Assembly (NCBI RefSeq): GCF_012027725.1
Contig: NZ_SJOU01000004.1
Span: 1-64,000, forward strand
Origin: Olsenella sp. SW781
GTDB lineage: Bacteria > Actinomycetota > Coriobacteriia > Coriobacteriales > Atopobiaceae
Direction of reading: 5' to 3'
Length of the DNA stretch: 64,000 bases
Shown: positions 47,798 through 57,686 of the stretch, piece by piece
How positions within the stretch are numbered: the stretch's first letter is position 1
How the letters are laid out: each line of letters starts with the position of its first letter
Notes under the pieces: generated by a model
What the model was told of the DNA's origin: nothing
What the model saw: the letters and a program-made list of their open reading frames with translations, nothing else
Databases searched by the model: none
Translations under genes and position numbers: made by a program

Positions 47798-48058
47798 ATG
47801 TGGAGCATCAAGGAAGAGGAAGTACCGCAAATCAGCGAGAAGGAGCCCTGTACCCTGGCAAGCATGTCGCAGACAACCATGCTGGGCATCATAAGCGCGG
47901 AAGCATGCGCTTCCAAGCGCGCGATGGAGATCCTGAGCCTTCAGGCGGACGAGACGGAAGCCCGTCTCGCGAATGAGAACCTCACGCCCGAGCAGTTCGA
48001 TACCCTCATCAAATGCTCATGTACGGTAAAGAAGCAAGCAACCGAAAACAATAGATAG
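47798..48058 (+). CDS. Small hypothetical phage protein
   Basis: This 86-residue protein has no recognised domain and contains AEACASKRAMEILSLQADE. CCAAGGAGACCACA precedes the ATG, so it is likely expressed. It is divergent from the repressor-like gene, a place where early regulatory proteins are often found. Its stop lies at the border of the AT-rich tet(W) segment. Confidence 0.6.
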   Translation: MWSIKEEEVPQISEKEPCTLASMSQTTMLGIISAEACASKRAMEILSLQADETEARLANENLTPEQFDTLIKCSCTVKKQATENNR

Positions 48059-48351
48059 ACCGCCAGCACTACACTATTCCGAACCAAAGACCAAAAGATA
48101 AGCATTTTGAGAAAATCTAAACTTTTGGATTTTCCTACAATGCCGACTACGGCGGAATCCCTCCCACTCCTTATATATTTCTTTCTGTATACATTGAATT
48201 TGTATTTAGTAAAATGCAGACAACACCACGGATCGGCTTTTGGCTGGACAATTCCAACCAAACACCGCAGCAGACAGTAGAAACCATTCTGAACGTTAGG
48301 AAGCCGGTATGATTGTTACATATAAGGGGAAGAAAAATTTCTTTTAGATAC
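48059..48351. other. AT-rich non-coding flank of the tet(W) segment
   Basis: No gene is seen. Base composition falls abruptly compared with both sides of the prophage, marking the left border of imported DNA. A small inverted repeat, GAAAATC/GATTTTC, lies at about 48112-48135. Confidence 0.5.
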
Positions 48352-48380
48352 TTGTTTTCCTAAAACTGATGTGATATAAT
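48352..48380 (+). promoter_or_regulatory. tet(W) promoter
   Basis: TTGTTT at 48352-48357 and a perfect TATAAT at 48375-48380 are separated by 17 bases. It starts the leader transcript of tet(W). Confidence 0.75.
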
Positions 48381-48409
48381 AATTCAAGTCCAGAAAAGGA
48401 GTAAAAAAT

Positions 48410-48433
48410 ATGCGGCAAGGTATTCTTAAATAA
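48410..48433 (+). CDS. tet(W) leader peptide
   Basis: ATG at 48410 after AAAAGGAG opens a 7-codon frame (MRQGILK). A short leader peptide upstream of ribosomal-protection tet genes is thought to sense tetracycline-stalled ribosomes and relieve attenuation. Confidence 0.5.
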   Translation: MRQGILK

Positions 48434-48600
48434 AACTATAATCAAATAGTGGGAACAAAGGATTATGATAGTCCCTTTTGTAGGGGCTTAGTTTTTTGTA
48501 CCCAATTTAAGAATACTTTTGCCTTATCAATTTTGACATATCCCCAAAAACAGCACTCACAAACAGGTGTATGCTGTATATGGTATGTCCGCAAATTATC

Positions 48601-48638
48601 ATCCCCAGCGGTAAAAGTATTTTACTGCTGGGGATTTT
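48601..48638 (+). terminator. Attenuator hairpin in the tet(W) leader
   Basis: ATCCCCAGCGGTAAAA pairs with TTTTACTGCTGGGGAT and is followed by TTTTT. This rho-independent attenuator lies 36 bases before tet(W). The same arrangement controls tet(M)-type genes. Confidence 0.78.
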
Positions 48639-48673
48639 TATGCCCTTCGGGGCAGTAAAGGGAGGACAATCAC

Positions 48674-50593
48674 ATGAAAATAATCAATATTGGAATTCTT
48701 GCCCATGTAGACGCTGGAAAGACGACCTTGACGGAGAGCCTGCTATATGCCAGCGGAGCCATTTCAGAACCGGGGAGCGTCGAAAAAGGGACAACGAGGA
48801 CGGACACCATGTTTTTGGAGCGGCAGCGTGGGATTACCATTCAAGCGGCAGTCACTTCCTTCCAGTGGCACAGATGTAAAGTCAACATTGTGGATACGCC
48901 CGGCCACATGGATTTTTTGGCGGAGGTGTACCGCTCTTTGGCTGTTTTAGATGGGGCCATCTTGGTGATCTCCGCTAAAGATGGCGTGCAGGCCCAGACC
49001 CGTATTCTGTTCCATGCCCTGCGGAAAATGAACATTCCCACCGTTATCTTTATCAACAAGATCGACCAGGCTGGCGTTGATTTGCAGAGCGTGGTTCAGT
49101 CTGTTCGGGATAAGCTCTCCGCCGATATTATCATCAAGCAGACGGTGTCGCTGTCCCCGGAAATAGTCCTGGAGGAAAATACCGACATAGAAGCATGGGA
49201 TGCGGTCATCGAAAATAACGATAAATTATTGGAAAAGTATATCGCAGGAGAACCAATCAGCCGGGAAAAACTTGTGCGGGAGGAACAGCGGCGGGTTCAA
49301 GACGCCTCCCTGTTCCCGGTCTATTATGGCAGCGCCAAAAAGGGCCTTGGCATTCAACCGTTGATGGATGCGGTGACAGGGCTGTTCCAACCGATTGGGG
49401 AACAGGGGAGCGCCGCCCTATGCGGCAGCGTTTTCAAGGTGGAGTATACAGATTGCGGCCAGCGGCGTGTCTATCTACGGCTATACAGCGGAACGCTGCG
49501 CCTGCGGGATACGGTGGCCCTGGCCGGGAGAGAAAAGCTGAAAATCACAGAGATGCGTATTCCATCCAAAGGGGAAATTGTTCGGACAGACACCGCTTAT
49601 CCGGGTGAAATTGTTATCCTTCCCAGCGACAGCGTGAGGTTAAACGATGTATTAGGGGACCCAACCCGGCTCCCTCGTAAAAGGTGGCGTGAGGACCCCC
49701 TCCCCATGCTGCGGACGTCGATTGCGCCGAAAACGGCAGCGCAAAGAGAACGGCTGCTGGACGCTCTTACGCAACTTGCGGATACTGACCCGCTTTTGCG
49801 CTGCGAGGTGGATTCCATCACCCATGAGATCATTCTTTCTTTTTTGGGCCGGGTGCAGTTGGAGGTTGTTTCCGCTTTGCTGTCGGAAAAATACAAGCTT
49901 GAAACAGTGGTAAAGGAACCCACCGTCATTTATATGGAGCGGCCGCTCAAAGCAGCCAGCCACACCATCCATATCGAGGTGCCGCCCAACCCGTTTTGGG
50001 CATCCATCGGACTGTCTGTTACACCACTCCCGCTTGGCTCCGGTGTACAATACGAGAGCCGGGTTTCGCTGGGATACTTGAACCAGAGTTTTCAAAACGC
50101 TGTCAGGGATGGTATCCGTTACGGGCTGGAGCAGGGCTTGTTCGGCTGGAACGTAACGGACTGTAAGATTTGCTTTGAATACGGGCTTTATTACAGTCCG
50201 GTCAGCACGCCGGCGGACTTCCGCTCATTGGCCCCGATTGTATTGGAACAGGCATTGAAGGAATCAGGGACGCAACTGCTGGAACCTTATCTCTCCTTCA
50301 CCCTCTATGCGCCCCGGGAATATCTTTCCAGGGCTTATCATGATGCACCGAAATACTGTGCCACCATCGAAACGGTCCAGGTAAAAAAGGATGAAGTTGT
50401 CTTTACTGGCGAGATTCCCGCCCGCTGTATACAGGCATACCGTACTGATCTGGCCTTTTACACCAACGGGCAGAGCGTATGCCTTACAGAACTGAAAGGG
50501 TATCAGGCCGCTGTCGGCAAGCCAGTCATCCAGCCCCGCCGTCCAAACAGCCGCCTGGACAAGGTGCGCTATATGTTTCAGAAGATAATGTAA
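48674..50593 (+). CDS. tet(W): Tetracycline resistance ribosomal protection protein Tet(W)
   Basis: This 639-residue EF-G-like GTPase has G1 [24 protein letters not shown] and NKIDQAGVD. Its sequence and exact length are recognisable as Tet(W). It ejects tetracycline from the ribosome and is complete, so it should confer resistance. AAAGGGAGGACAATCAC precedes the ATG. Base composition is well below that of the host genes, showing recent transfer. It is inserted between tail-fibre and lysis genes of the prophage. Confidence 0.96.
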   Translation: MKIINIGILAHVDAGKTTLTESLLYASGAISEPGSVEKGTTRTDTMFLERQRGITIQAAVTSFQWHRCKVNIVDTPGHMDFLAEVYRSLAVLDGAILVISAKDGVQAQTRILFHALRKMNIPTVIFINKIDQAGVDLQSVVQSVRDKLSADIIIKQTVSLSPEIVLEENTDIEAWDAVIENNDKLLEKYIAGEPISREKLVREEQRRVQDASLFPVYYGSAKKGLGIQPLMDAVTGLFQPIGEQGSAALCGSVFKVEYTDCGQRRVYLRLYSGTLRLRDTVALAGREKLKITEMRIPSKGEIVRTDTAYPGEIVILPSDSVRLNDVLGDPTRLPRKRWREDPLPMLRTSIAPKTAAQRERLLDALTQLADTDPLLRCEVDSITHEIILSFLGRVQLEVVSALLSEKYKLETVVKEPTVIYMERPLKAASHTIHIEVPPNPFWASIGLSVTPLPLGSGVQYESRVSLGYLNQSFQNAVRDGIRYGLEQGLFGWNVTDCKICFEYGLYYSPVSTPADFRSLAPIVLEQALKESGTQLLEPYLSFTLYAPREYLSRAYHDAPKYCATIETVQVKKDEVVFTGEIPARCIQAYRTDLAFYTNGQSVCLTELKGYQAAVGKPVIQPRRPNSRLDKVRYMFQKIM

Positions 50594-50617
50594 CGTCTTG
50601 CGCAATGCAGGCGTTCA

Positions 50618-51229
50618 TTGCTGGCTATTGCGAAATATCATTGTTATATCTGCGGCAGCTACAAGAAGCGTACCCGTGACTGTACGGCACACTTTATCCG
50701 CACCGACCTTTTGACGGCGGGCGTGCTTTCCAATCTCCGGCAAGTGACGGAATACGCCGCCAGGCATGAGAGCCGCTTTGTAAAGCTGCTCATCCAGCAG
50801 AACGAAATCGGCGGCAAGAGAAAGACCGCCGCAGCCACGAAGCAGCTTGAACAGGCCCAGACACGCATTGCCGAAGTGAACCGCATTATCAAGCGGCTGT
50901 ATGAGGACAATGTAAGCGGCAAAATCAGCGACGAGCGTTTCATGGAGCTGTCGGCGGACTATGAGCAGGAGCAGCGGGAACTGAAAGACCGGGCTGCCGC
51001 TTTGCAGGAGGAACTTTCCAAGTCGCAGGCCGCCACCGTCAACGCCGAGAAATTCATGGGGATTGTGAGAAAGCACCTTGCTTTTGAAGAATTAACCCCC
51101 ACCCTCTTGCGGGAAATGATTGAGAAAATCGTCGTGCATGAGTGCAGCTATGACGAGAACGGCACCCGCAGGCAGGACATTGAGATTTATTACAGCTTTG
51201 TCGGCAAGATAGACTTGCCGGAAGCCTAA
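50618..51229 (+). pseudogene. C-terminal fragment of a large serine recombinase
   Basis: About 203 residues remain. A recombinase zinc-ribbon (YHCYICGSYKKRTRDC) is followed by a long coiled coil and a C-terminal segment ending YYSFVGKIDLPEA. The N-terminal serine catalytic domain is missing, so it is inactive. It lies directly after tet(W), a pairing seen in other tet(W) elements, and is likely the remnant of the element that brought it. Confidence 0.8.
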
Positions 51230-51518
51230 CGCCTGACCTATCCGACACAGCCCTAAGTGCCGGATAGGAACGGCAAAATTTTTTACACTTCTATTACTTC
51301 TTTATCGCACATTAGCAAAGAGCGCAGGGAGATAAGGCAGACCACGTGCGACCAGGCGAACCGGTCTATGTTCAAAAGCTGGCAGTTCTGGCTCTGCGCT
51401 GTCGCGATTCTCACGACGGGGGTCGCTGTAGGAAAAAGGTCGTAGGCAAGAAAACGCCCCGCCCCTCGCGCCGCCCGCATGGCGGGTTCGTCCCGAGCCC
51501 CCTGAGGCGGCGCGTCCA
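51230..51518. other. Right border of the tet(W) segment
   Basis: AT-rich DNA returns to phage-like GC content at about 51300. A 25-codon frame at 51368-51445 with one hydrophobic stretch (FWLCAVAILTTGVAVG) lacks a good ribosome site. Nothing else is supported. Confidence 0.4.
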
Positions 51519-51565
51519 CCCCTCCGGCACATGCGGCGCAAGCGCCGCACGCGCCGGAGAGGTGC
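51519..51565 (-). terminator. Terminator of the phage tail operon
   Basis: CCTCCGGCACATGCGGCGC pairs with GCGCCGCACGCGCCGGAGAGG with few mismatches, just after the tail-fibre stop. The original phage transcript probably ended here before the lysis genes, or passed through. Confidence 0.55.
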
Positions 51566-51568
51566 TTG

Positions 51569-52948
51569 TTAAGAGCCCTTCGCCGTGAGGTACCCCGCTC
51601 CGCCCACGCCGTCGATGCGCATGTACGTCGCCGAGATCCGCGAGCTCGAGTACGTCGTCCCCGCGCCGCCCACGAGCGACGTGCAGTTGTAGAACGCGCC
51701 CGACCCCGTGCACCCGGCGGGAAGCGCCCAGTCGGCGTCCGCCCAGATCGTCGTGAGCGAGCCGCATCCGGAGAAGCAGTAGAACACGTCCTCCAGCTCG
51801 CCGGTCGGGAAGCCCGACAGGTCGATCTCCACGAGCGAGTCGCAGCTGCAGAACGCGTAGCGCATCTCGCGAACCGCCGGCAGGTTCGAGAGCCCGACGA
51901 CCTCCGAGAGCTCGCCGTCCCCGTAGAACCAGTAGCTCAGGTTCACGAAGTCGAGCGAGGAGAGGTCGGCGGAGAACGTCGCCTTGAGCACGTCCACCTC
52001 GGCGCCCTCCCAGGCGCGCGCGTCGATCGCCTGGTAGCGCGCCGTGGCGCACATCCTCCCGCTCATGCAGAGGCTGCGTCCCGCCTCGGGCTCGTCGTCC
52101 AGGGTGAACACGATCTCGCCGTCCGCGTACAGGTGGCAGGAGAGCCACTCGCGGGCGTCGGAGGCGGGGTCTGTGAGGACGCCCTCCTCGCCGTAGGCGA
52201 GATGGTCGGCGCCGTCGGAGTAGCCGGGCACGAAGCCCTCTCCGCCCACGAGGCGGCTGCACCCGTAGAAGCAGAGGCTCCCCGTCATCCCCTCGGCGGC
52301 GACGAAGCCGCTCGCGTAGATCGTCTCAAGGGCATCGCAGCTCGAGAAAGCCTGGTTGAACGATGCCACGCCCGAGAGCTCCTCGAATCCCGAGATCTCG
52401 ACGAGGTTACTGAACCCGTTGAAGAAGTAGCTCGCGTTGGCGAGCCCGCCCTCGGAGAAGTCGCCGTCGAACACGACGCGCGTCACGGAGAGTTTGACGT
52501 CGTCCCACGGCCGCGCGCTCGCCGAGCTGTAGCCCGCGGGGTCCACCTCCCACGCGTCCAGGATCACCGCGCCGGGCACGTCGGAGGAGCGCCCGTCGCG
52601 GTAGTTGAACTCGAGCGTGCCGTCCGCGAGCAGGATCGCGCGCATCTTCACGCCCACGTCCCAAACGAGCGCGAGTATCGCCGGCGCCATCTCGGAGGGC
52701 TTGTAGGTCTCCGAGAGCCCGTTCTGCGCGCGGATGGCGTCCGCGATGCCGTCGAAGACGGCATCCGAGATCACGCCCGTGCCGGACCCCGCAACTGCCT
52801 GGAATGGCGTCCCCGCCTTCGTGCCGTCGAGCGCGAGCACCGCCGCCGCCATCTCGGAGGGAAGGTAGGTGCCCGCGCCGCCGTTCTGCGCGCGGATGGC
52901 GTTCGCGATGTCGGTGAGAACCGACCTCTGTATCGTCCCCACGGCCAT
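51569..52948 (-). CDS. Phage tail fibre protein with BspA-like leucine-rich repeats
   Basis: This 459-residue protein begins AVGTIQRSVLTDIANAIRAQ. The unit IANAIRAQNG...PSEMA occurs twice (about 13-40 and 67-93). The middle and end contain repeats such as ASYFFNGFSNLVEISGF and YAFCSCDSLVEIDLSGFP, typical of BspA/DUF285 surface repeats. It is a candidate receptor-binding tip. The start overlaps the upstream stop. Confidence 0.75.
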   Translation of the reverse strand: MAVGTIQRSVLTDIANAIRAQNGGAGTYLPSEMAAAVLALDGTKAGTPFQAVAGSGTGVISDAVFDGIADAIRAQNGLSETYKPSEMAPAILALVWDVGVKMRAILLADGTLEFNYRDGRSSDVPGAVILDAWEVDPAGYSSASARPWDDVKLSVTRVVFDGDFSEGGLANASYFFNGFSNLVEISGFEELSGVASFNQAFSSCDALETIYASGFVAAEGMTGSLCFYGCSRLVGGEGFVPGYSDGADHLAYGEEGVLTDPASDAREWLSCHLYADGEIVFTLDDEPEAGRSLCMSGRMCATARYQAIDARAWEGAEVDVLKATFSADLSSLDFVNLSYWFYGDGELSEVVGLSNLPAVREMRYAFCSCDSLVEIDLSGFPTGELEDVFYCFSGCGSLTTIWADADWALPAGCTGSGAFYNCTSLVGGAGTTYSSSRISATYMRIDGVGGAGYLTAKGS

Positions 52949-54447
52949 CAGAACTCCACCTCGCTCAGGTCGTCCAGGGCTGCAATCGCCTGGTCGACGT
53001 ACTGCTTCGTCGCGTAGGCCGAGAGGTCGGGCGTCGCGCCCGGCGCCCCGTCCTCGCCGTCCTGGCCGGGCGCGCCCTGCGGCCCCTGCTCGCCGGCCTC
53101 GCCCTTGAGGCCGGAGAAGGCGAACGCGAACGTGCGAGCCCCCGGCGTGCCGCCGAGCGTCACGGTCACGGACGGCGTTCCCGTGGAGGCGTCCACCGTC
53201 GCGGTCGCGCCCGTGATCTCGGCGTCCGCGCCGTCCTGCCCGTCCGCGCCCGGTGCCCCGTCCTGCCCATCGATGCCGTCCTCGCCGTCGGCGCCGGGCG
53301 GCCCCTGGATGCCCTGGGGGCCGCGCAGCGCCTCCAGCTGCTCAGCGGAGAAGTCGGCGTAGGTGAACGGGTCGCCCTTCTCGCCCTGCTCTCCCTTGAG
53401 GTCGGCGGAGCTCGTGCCGCTCGCGCTCGTCACCGTGAGCACCGTGCCCGCCCACGAATGCGTGCAGCTCACGCCGTCCTGACCATCCTGCCCGTCGGCA
53501 CCGGGAGCCCCGTCCTGGCCGTCGACCCCGTCGGAGCCGTCTTCGCCGGGGTCGCCCTTCTGGCCCTTGAGAGCCGCAAGCTGCTCGGCGGTGAAGTCGG
53601 CGTAGGTGAACGGGTCGCCCTTGTCGCCCTTCTCGCCGTCGTCTCCCTTGTCACCCTTGGGACCGTGCGTGAGGGTTGCCGTGGTGGTGCCCGTGGCGTC
53701 GGTCACGGTGACGAGCGCACCCGCCTCGGTCTGTTCCACCTTGGCGGTCGGGCTCACACCGTCGGCGCCGTCCGTTCCATCCTTTCCAGGCGCGCCCGGG
53801 GCACCCGGCGCTCCGTCGAAGTCCCCGCGCGCGGCGGCTGCCAGGAGATCTTCCTTTGCCTGGGTCGCCGCTGTCGCGGCTGCGTTTGCTGCGGTGATCG
53901 CCCCGGAGGCTCCCTGCGCGTCCTCCAGCGCCTCGGCGGCAACGCTCGCCGCCTGCTGCGCCTTCGCCACCGCGTCGGAGATGAGGGCGTCCGCGCCCTC
54001 GAACTTCTCGATCGCCTCCAGGAACAGCGAGTACCCGTCGCCGCCCCCTTCGCCCGCGCCCGTGAGCACCTGCGTCACGCGCACAACGAAGGGAAGCGTC
54101 GATATCGCCTCTCCGTCGCTCGCCACCATCACCTGTGCGTCCACCGCGCCCTCGGCGCATGCCATCGCGGCGGGCCAGAACACCCGAAACGCGCCCGCCG
54201 AGGCGTTCACCGCCTCGAAGGGCTCGCATCCGCGCACGCGCCGCTCCCGGTGCCGCCACAGCAGGTACACCGTGGCGTCGCTCAGGTCCACCGCCTCGCC
54301 GCCGCGCGTGACCGTGAGCGCGAGCCCGCGCCCCTCCGCGTCGGCCGGCGAGGCCGTGAAGCATCCGCCCAGCGGCGCATCGCACTCGTCCCACGTCACC
54401 GCGCGCAGGCCGTCGCCCGCGAGCGCGAACGTGCTCGTCTCAGACAT
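52948..54447 (-). CDS. Phage baseplate/tail fibre protein with collagen-like repeats
   Basis: This 499-residue protein has an N-terminal BppU-like domain (about 1-130), a short coiled coil, then several Gly-X-Y blocks such as [19 protein letters not shown] separated by small beta domains with the recurring PFTYADFxAEQL unit. It ends with a coil. It should trimerise into a fibre. ATG at 54447 follows the upstream stop closely (TGACATG). Confidence 0.8.
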   Translation of the reverse strand: MSETSTFALAGDGLRAVTWDECDAPLGGCFTASPADAEGRGLALTVTRGGEAVDLSDATVYLLWRHRERRVRGCEPFEAVNASAGAFRVFWPAAMACAEGAVDAQVMVASDGEAISTLPFVVRVTQVLTGAGEGGGDGYSLFLEAIEKFEGADALISDAVAKAQQAASVAAEALEDAQGASGAITAANAAATAATQAKEDLLAAAARGDFDGAPGAPGAPGKDGTDGADGVSPTAKVEQTEAGALVTVTDATGTTTATLTHGPKGDKGDDGEKGDKGDPFTYADFTAEQLAALKGQKGDPGEDGSDGVDGQDGAPGADGQDGQDGVSCTHSWAGTVLTVTSASGTSSADLKGEQGEKGDPFTYADFSAEQLEALRGPQGIQGPPGADGEDGIDGQDGAPGADGQDGADAEITGATATVDASTGTPSVTVTLGGTPGARTFAFAFSGLKGEAGEQGPQGAPGQDGEDGAPGATPDLSAYATKQYVDQAIAALDDLSEVEF

Positions 54448-54448
54448 G

Positions 54449-55621
54449 TCAGAACTCCTCGCTGCCAAGATCCTCATAAGAGGCCACCGTGTCGGAGGCG
54501 GCCGCAGCCGTCTCCTCGACCGCCGTCACGCGCGCGGCCACGTCTGCCGAGGCCGCCCACGTCGTTCGCTCGACCGTGCCAAGCGTGAGCCGCACCGAGG
54601 GCGCACCCTCGCCGAGCTCGCGCACGCGCCGCACGCAGCGGGCGCGAAGGTGCCACTCGGGCGAGCGCGACGAGTCGATCACCGCCACGTCGTCGCCCAG
54701 CCGCACGCCCGCGCCGCCGTCCACGGCCGCGACGTCCACCTCGTAGGAGACGCGCGGCTCGCACGCCGCCGCGAGCGCCGCCAGCGTCAGCGCCTTCAGC
54801 TCGGTGGCGTCCTCGCAGTCCGGGAACACCACGTGCCCGAAGCGGTGCACCCTCCCGCCCGCGCCGTCGGGGCGCCCCCACACCAGGCGCGCGGCGTCGT
54901 CGCCCACCCAGTTCACGCCGTTGTTCGCAGAACCGAAGGTCAGCCGCCGCGTGAACCCGCCCGTCGCCACGCCCGTCTCGTCGTAGATCGGCAGGCCCTT
55001 GCCGTAGCCGTAGAGCGCCGTGAACACCTCGTCCTCGAGCACCGTGCGCGTGCACGCCGCGAGCGTCTTGCCGTAGGAGAAGCGCGCGCCGCGCCACTCG
55101 CCGCGCCGCGCCGGGAGGTTCACCGTCCGCGAGCTCACGCGCCCGCCGGAAACCGCGATCACGGCCTCGGCCTCGCCGCCCCACACCTCCTCGACGCGGC
55201 GCAGCGCCGCGAGCGCGTTCACGTGGTAGAGCAGGCACCCCCGTTCCTTCGCGCCAACGCCCACGTCGCCGACCGTCCAGCGCGTGTGCGCGAGAACCGC
55301 CGCCAGCGCCTCGGAGGCAGTCTTTACCGCCAGTTGCTCCTCCTCGACGAAGTCGCCCAGCAGCTCGCAGAGCGAGGACTCCGCGTAGACGTGCGCGGGC
55401 CCGCCCAGCGGCTCGTCGGTGCGCACCACCACGTGCTCGCGCCAGATGCCGTCCGTCGGGTCGCGCCACAGCAGCCGCTCGCCCTTCTCGGGGGCGAGCG
55501 CGCAGTCGAACTCGACCGTGTCCTCGCCGCCCAGCTCCTCGACGTGCGTGACCGCGCCCACAGCGGGCAGGATCCCCAGCCGCCCGTCGAAGCGGTCGAA
55601 CAGGTAGAGCGTCGGCACCAT
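54449..55621 (-). CDS. Phage tail protein (Tal/endopeptidase-like)
   Basis: This 390-residue protein starts [20 protein letters not shown], typical of siphophage tail-associated Gp18/Gp37-like proteins. It probably forms the baseplate hub. No lysin motif is evident. It lies between the Dit-like and fibre genes, the standard order. Confidence 0.7.
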   Translation of the reverse strand: MVPTLYLFDRFDGRLGILPAVGAVTHVEELGGEDTVEFDCALAPEKGERLLWRDPTDGIWREHVVVRTDEPLGGPAHVYAESSLCELLGDFVEEEQLAVKTASEALAAVLAHTRWTVGDVGVGAKERGCLLYHVNALAALRRVEEVWGGEAEAVIAVSGGRVSSRTVNLPARRGEWRGARFSYGKTLAACTRTVLEDEVFTALYGYGKGLPIYDETGVATGGFTRRLTFGSANNGVNWVGDDAARLVWGRPDGAGGRVHRFGHVVFPDCEDATELKALTLAALAAACEPRVSYEVDVAAVDGGAGVRLGDDVAVIDSSRSPEWHLRARCVRRVRELGEGAPSVRLTLGTVERTTWAASADVAARVTAVEETAAAASDTVASYEDLGSEEF

Positions 55622-56338
55622 CTAGAGCCACCTCTCCGTCCACGCCACCGTGTGCGCCGAGCACCCGGAGAAGGCCAGGGAATGAGATCCCGGGGAAAGC
55701 GAGAAGAACGTGCTCTCCACGGCCACGTCGGCGGAGGCGTCCTCTCCCTCAACCGTCACGGCCTCGGTGGCGAAGTCCATCACCACCACGTCACCGGCGG
55801 CGAACTCGCGCTCCACGAGCACGTATCGCCCCAGACCGTCGGCCACCTTCACCGACGAACCCGCGAGCGCCGTCAGCGTCACCACCGGCCACGTGGCCCA
55901 CGTGCCGCCGACCGTCAGCGCGCTCGCCGCACTCGACTTCCCGTCTCCGTAGGCCACCGGGTCGAAGCACGTGAACTCGACCTCGCAGGAGCCGCCCTCG
56001 AACAGCGTGTCCCAGTCGGACACGCCCGTCACCACCGCGTCGTGCCACGTCAGGTCGGGCTCGCCGGTAAGCGAGAGCTCCGCGCCCGCGGGCGCGACCA
56101 GCCACCCGTACATCTCGTGGCGGATCGCGGAGCGCTCCTCGGCCGTGAGCGCCACGCCAGCGTCGAGGAACAGCCGCACCCGCAGCGCGCGGGGAGGCAG
56201 CTCGCAGCCCAGGAGCACCGCGCCCGGCCGCCCCGGCACCGCGAGCGCGCGCGGCGAGAGCGCGTGCCCGGCGGGCTCGATGAGCTCGGCCGTCACGTGC
56301 TCCGAGAAGTCGTGTCCGCCGTAGGAGAGCGCGCTCAC
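55622..56338 (-). CDS. Phage distal tail (Dit-like) protein
   Basis: This 238-residue protein begins SALSYGGHDFSEHVTAELIEP, characteristic of Dit family N-termini (belt domain), and has a second beta domain. It should form the tail-end ring. GTG start at 56338 overlaps the previous stop (GTGA). Confidence 0.72.
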   Translation of the reverse strand: MSALSYGGHDFSEHVTAELIEPAGHALSPRALAVPGRPGAVLLGCELPPRALRVRLFLDAGVALTAEERSAIRHEMYGWLVAPAGAELSLTGEPDLTWHDAVVTGVSDWDTLFEGGSCEVEFTCFDPVAYGDGKSSAASALTVGGTWATWPVVTLTALAGSSVKVADGLGRYVLVEREFAAGDVVVMDFATEAVTVEGEDASADVAVESTFFSLSPGSHSLAFSGCSAHTVAWTERWL

Positions 56339-56520
56339 AGCCGCCCCCGGGCCCGCCCGTACGCGGTGGCGCGCCGCTGCTGCTCGCGCCCCATGCGGTC
56401 GGTCTCCGCCGAGCCCGCGCGCGCCGTCGTGGCGTCACGCACCGGACGCTCAAGCGGGCTGCTCTTGCGCACCACGTCGTGGTCGTCCATGCCGCGCCCC
56501 GCGCGCACCTTGTCACTCAT
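56335..56520 (-). CDS. Small basic phage protein
   Basis: This 61-residue protein is Arg-rich, with no recognised domain. It overlaps both neighbours (ATGAGTGA upstream, GTGA downstream). It occupies the place where a major tail protein, chaperones and tape measure would be expected. Confidence 0.5.
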   Translation of the reverse strand: MSDKVRAGRGMDDHDVVRKSSPLERPVRDATTARAGSAETDRMGREQQRRATAYGRARGRL

Positions 56521-56971
56521 CGAAGTCCCTCGCAATCGTCAGAACGGCGGCGAGCCCCCAGAGCCAGTGCCCCGACCCGTCGCGCCCGAGCGGGCGCGGC
56601 GCCGTCGTGTCCACCGCGACGACGCGCACGTGCCACCCGGCGTCCTCGCCCGTCCAGTCCGCGAGGCGCAGGTCGCGCTCCACCGCGTGCGCCGTCGCCT
56701 CGGCGTCGCGCGGGTCGTCGCAGCAGACCGTCACGCCCACCGGGAGCGTGCCGCGCTCCGCTCCGTCCACCTGCCGCGCGTCGCGGGCGAACTCGCCCGC
56801 CTCGAGCACGATCGGCTCGGCGCAGAGGCTCGGCGCAGGGGGCGCGGTGAACACGTTGGCATAGCCCAAGGAGCGCAGGAGCGCCGCCGCCACGTCGGCC
56901 GCGCCGCCGCCCGCCGCGTCCCAGGCGGCCCTGCCCGCGCCGCCGGAGACTCCGAACTCGAATCTCGTCAT
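56513..56971 (-). CDS. Phage minor capsid / tail terminator-like protein
   Basis: This 152-residue protein ends in WLWGLAAVLTIARDFDE. Size and position after the head-closure gene fit a tail terminator or Minor_capsid_3 type protein. The ATG at 56971 overlaps the previous stop by one base. A longer upstream extension runs through other genes and is rejected. Confidence 0.55.
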   Translation of the reverse strand: MTRFEFGVSGGAGRAAWDAAGGGAADVAAALLRSLGYANVFTAPPAPSLCAEPIVLEAGEFARDARQVDGAERGTLPVGVTVCCDDPRDAEATAHAVERDLRLADWTGEDAGWHVRVVAVDTTAPRPLGRDGSGHWLWGLAAVLTIARDFDE

Positions 56972-57300
56972 CAGCCCACCTCCAGTTCCCAGTGGTGAAC
57001 GACCCCGCGTATCACGCAGCAGCGCCTGCACGAGCGCACGAGCACGCTCGGCCCCGCGCCCACGAGCACGCGCGACCCGGCGGGGATCTCGAAGGCACCC
57101 TCCGAGTTCACCGCGTCCACGACCACGAGGCCCGCGCCCCCGTCGGCGCTGCGGTGCGCGTCGGCGACGGCGCTCTCCGTGCGCTCGAAGCGCACGTGGC
57201 GCACCAGCACGACCTCGCCGAACGACCCGTCGCCCACGGCGGGCCACACCATCATGTCGTCGGGAAGGAGCCGCCTCGGTATCGGCCTCAGGTAGCGCAT
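56971..57300 (-). CDS. Phage minor capsid / head closure protein
   Basis: This 109-residue protein begins MRYLRPIPRRLLPDDMMVWP. The PIPRRLLPD start is typical of Minor_capsid_1 proteins of A118-like phages. It would connect head and tail. Its ATG overlaps the previous stop codon. Confidence 0.6.
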   Translation of the reverse strand: MRYLRPIPRRLLPDDMMVWPAVGDGSFGEVVLVRHVRFERTESAVADAHRSADGGAGLVVVDAVNSEGAFEIPAGSRVLVGAGPSVLVRSCRRCCVIRGVVHHWELEVG

Positions 57301-57686
57301 CACCGCACCCCCGAGAAGGCCATGCCCGTGCGGCTGAGCTCCGCGAGCGCTGCCTCGCGCGCCACCTCGGCGCCCGTCGTGCCCTCGTCGCGGTAGTTCG
57401 TCACCGAGAAGGACCCGACGGAGAAGCCGCCCACGCGCCCCTCGCCGTACTCGGCGAAGGCGTCCGCGGCCGCGCACACGGCGCGCCGCCAGGCTTCGGC
57501 CTGATCGTCGTCCCACTCCTCGCGGACCTCGCGCGCCCCCGTGAGCGCGCCCACGCACCGAACCGCCGCCGGCAGCGCCTCCGCGAACGCCTCGGCGGAA
57601 AGCGCCCCGCCGTACCCGTCGAGGTAGAAGTCGTAGGAGACGGGCGCGGGGCCGCGGCCCGCCGCGCCCGTCAGCCCCTCGCTCAC
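57300..57686 (-). CDS. Phage head-tail connector protein
   Basis: This 128-residue, helical protein lies immediately after the capsid gene, with GTG overlapping the capsid stop (GTGA). Composition and position match Gp6-like head-tail adaptors. The family assignment is tentative. Confidence 0.55.
   Translation of the reverse strand: MSEGLTGAAGRGPAPVSYDFYLDGYGGALSAEAFAEALPAAVRCVGALTGAREVREEWDDDQAEAWRRAVCAAADAFAEYGEGRVGGFSVGSFSVTNYRDEGTTGAEVAREAALAELSRTGMAFSGVR

Noticed and set aside
48895-48918. Fourth copy of the ribosomal upstream box inside tet(W)
   Set aside because: GTGGATACGCCCGG here encodes the G3 GTPase motif VDTPG, so the match is explained by protein coding.
51368-51445. 25-codon membrane peptide gene
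   Set aside because: No ribosome-binding site at a suitable distance and no conserved context; too short to support alone.
53606-56998. 1130-codon plus-strand frame
   Set aside because: It runs antisense to well-supported phage genes, has low-complexity Arg/Pro/Ala composition and no recognised domain. It is a GC-rich shadow frame.
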